Part shown: positions 15,511 through 16,910 of the stretch, in pieces
How the letters are laid out: each line of letters starts with the position of its first letter
Numbering within the stretch: position 1 is the stretch's first letter
Origin: JBFLYZ01 sp040756415
GTDB taxonomy: Bacteria; Bacteroidota; Bacteroidia; JADZBD01
DNA: 16,910 bases
Direction of reading: 5' to 3'
Assembly: GCA_040756415.1 (NCBI GenBank)
Contig: JBFLYZ010000072.1
Location: 1 to 16,910 of the forward strand
Notes under the pieces: generated by a model
What the model was told of the DNA's origin: nothing
What the model saw: only the letters and a program-made list of their open reading frames with translations
Databases searched by the model: none
Translations under genes and position numbers: made by a program

Positions 15511-16815
15511 ATGCAAACGCCTGCCGAAGAGCTTTACTCCCTTTACCGATCGCATCCGCTCATTACTACCGATACCCGCAAACCCGTTAAGGATTCCATC
15601 TTCTTCTGCCTGAAAGGGGCCAATTTCAACGGAAACGAGTTTGCCGAGAAGGCCATGGCCGATGGTGCCGCTTATGTTGTTGTTGATGAGAAGGCCTATA
15701 AAAAGGGCAGCAGATACATCCTGGTGGACGATACGCTCAAAGCCCTTCAGGACCTTGCCAGGTACCATCGCTCCCTGCTCACCATACCGGTGATCGCCAT
15801 CACGGGCAGCAACGGCAAGACCACCACCAAGGAGCTGAGCAGCGCTGTGCTTCAGAAAAAGTATAAGACCGTTTCCACCCAGGGTAACCTGAACAACCAT
15901 ATTGGCGTGCCGCTCACCCTGCTTTCGGTCACGGACGATACGGAGATCGCGGTCATTGAAATGGGCGCCAACCACCAGGGCGAAATAGCCCAGCTTTGCG
16001 AGATCGCCCAGCCCGGCTTCGGCCTGATCACCAATATAGGCAAAGCCCACCTCGAGGGGTTTGGAAGCTTTGAAGGCGTGATAAAGGCCAAGAGCGAGCT
16101 GTACCAGTACCTGCAGCGCAACAGCGGCACCATATTCGTGAACGGCAACAACGCCTTGCTGATAAAACTGGTGGGCAACTCGGATTTTGTGACCTACGGC
16201 ACCAGCGGCAACTGCAATTGTATCGGCCGCTTAAAAGAAGATACGGATCGTGTGACCGTGCAATGGAAAAGCAAGCTCGATGCCGCACCGCTCGATTCCA
16301 AGCCCTGGATCAGCTCGCAGCTCGTGGGCGCGCACAATTTCGAGAACATACTGGCGGCTGCCTGCATAGGCAATTATTTCCGTGTATCGGAAGAGGATAT
16401 CAACGCGGCCATACGCGAATATGCCCCAACGAACAACCGCTCGCAACTGGTAAGATCGAAAAAGACCAATAACACCATCATCTGGGACGCCTACAACGCC
16501 AACCCCACCAGCATGAGCGCGGCCATAGAGCACGGGGGCAGCGATGTGCTGATACTGGGCGATATGCTGGAGCTGGGCCATTACAGCGAGAACGAGCACA
16601 AGGAGATCATCAATAAAATAAAGGAGAAAGGCTATAAGCAGGTCTTTCTTATTGGCGAGAATTTTTCAAAAGCCGCCAAAGGCTCCAAATACAAATCCTT
16701 TAAAAAGACCGAAGAGGCCCTTGAATATTTCAAAACAAAAAAGATCACCGATGCCAAGGTGCTGGTAAAGGGATCGAGGGGGTTGAAGCTGGAGATGCTG
16801 GAGAAAGTGCTTTGA
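15511..16815 (+). CDS. murF: UDP-N-acetylmuramoyl-tripeptide--D-alanyl-D-alanine ligase
   Basis: MurF adds D-Ala-D-Ala to UDP-MurNAc-tripeptide using ATP, the last cytoplasmic step of the peptidoglycan stem peptide. The 434-residue protein has the three Mur-ligase domains: an N-terminal UDP-binding domain with TDTRKPVKDSIFFCLKGANFNGN split around residues 20-43; the ATPase domain with P-loop GSNGKTT at 99-105, GNLNNHIGVPLTLL and EMGANHQGEI; and a C-terminal domain with NNRSQL, DAYNANPTSM, ILGDMLELG and the closing KGSRGLKLE. Length and motifs are complete. No membrane segment, cytoplasmic. It lies 67 nt after gldJ, behind a hairpin that may separate their expression. Adjacency to gldJ is a familiar Bacteroidota arrangement, but I know of no direct mechanistic link. 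Confidence 0.96.
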   Translation: MQTPAEELYSLYRSHPLITTDTRKPVKDSIFFCLKGANFNGNEFAEKAMADGAAYVVVDEKAYKKGSRYILVDDTLKALQDLARYHRSLLTIPVIAITGSNGKTTTKELSSAVLQKKYKTVSTQGNLNNHIGVPLTLLSVTDDTEIAVIEMGANHQGEIAQLCEIAQPGFGLITNIGKAHLEGFGSFEGVIKAKSELYQYLQRNSGTIFVNGNNALLIKLVGNSDFVTYGTSGNCNCIGRLKEDTDRVTVQWKSKLDAAPLDSKPWISSQLVGAHNFENILAAACIGNYFRVSEEDINAAIREYAPTNNRSQLVRSKKTNNTIIWDAYNANPTSMSAAIEHGGSDVLILGDMLELGHYSENEHKEIINKIKEKGYKQVFLIGENFSKAAKGSKYKSFKKTEEALEYFKTKKITDAKVLVKGSRGLKLEMLEKVL

Positions 16816-16863
16816 GAAGTCAAAAGAGGAGAAAGGCAGGTTAAACTTACTTTGATTTTTCAA

Positions 16864-16910
16864 ATGCCTAAAATCAAACTTTATATTTTTTTATTACTGT
16901 CTGCTGTGCT
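16864..16910 (+). CDS. Start of an exported protein, cut by window edge
   Basis: ATG at 16864 opens a frame encoding MPKIKLYIFLLLSAV up to the last base. Two lysines followed by a long hydrophobic stretch look like the beginning of a signal peptide. It lies 48 nt after the murF stop. The family cannot be determined. Confidence 0.5.
   Translation, partial: MPKIKLYIFLLLSAV

Overview
The window comes from a member of the Bacteroidota. It carries a type IX secretion system (T9SS) set (porV, porU, a PorP/SprF-family gene, gldJ), two proteins ending in the PNPF-type T9SS C-terminal sorting domain, and promoter candidates matching the Bacteroidota consensus TTG-N17-23-TAnnTTTG. Shine-Dalgarno sequences are largely absent. 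Codons are GC-leaning, but the intergenic gaps are AT-rich. The lineage below phylum cannot be fixed from this sequence alone.

Left block (1-6555, + strand): six tightly packed genes that look like one operon. It has a promoter candidate at 60-90 and an intrinsic terminator at 6533-6555. In order: a large secreted CotH-kinase-domain protein with a T9SS sorting tail; a small lipoprotein; a lysine-rich secreted repeat protein; a VTC-domain (polyphosphate polymerase-like, triphosphate-tunnel fold) protein; a DUF4956 membrane protein; and a DUF2490 predicted outer-membrane barrel. The last five are 20, -1, -11 and 9 nt apart. CotH, VTC and DUF4956 genes are, to my knowledge, recurrent neighbours in bacteria, but the function of the group is not established. 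This is the most likely place in the window for an undescribed system: ATP-dependent phosphate chemistry spread over cytoplasm, inner membrane, periplasm, outer membrane and cell surface.

Middle block (6703-12562, - strand): ispF (isoprenoid synthesis) convergent with the operon, then porU-porV, read porU first. Two strong hairpins separate ispF from porV. PorU is the C25-type sortase that removes C-terminal signals from T9SS cargo. PorV is its outer-membrane partner and shuttle. The CotH protein in the left block is a predicted client of this machinery.

Right block (12567-16910, + strand): divergent from porU. It has a PorP/SprF-family gene with a structured leader, gldJ (T9SS/gliding lipoprotein), a hairpin overlapping a promoter-like element, murF (peptidoglycan precursor synthesis), and the first 15 codons of a further exported protein cut by the window edge.

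No gene-free stretch exceeds 300 bases. The longest is the porU/porP divergent region (12563-12831), which holds the promoter and leader elements listed. The 6540-6702 gap holds only the terminator tail and no gene that I can see. The 7183-7373 gap holds two hairpins. No tRNA, rRNA, CRISPR array, insertion sequence or attachment site was found.
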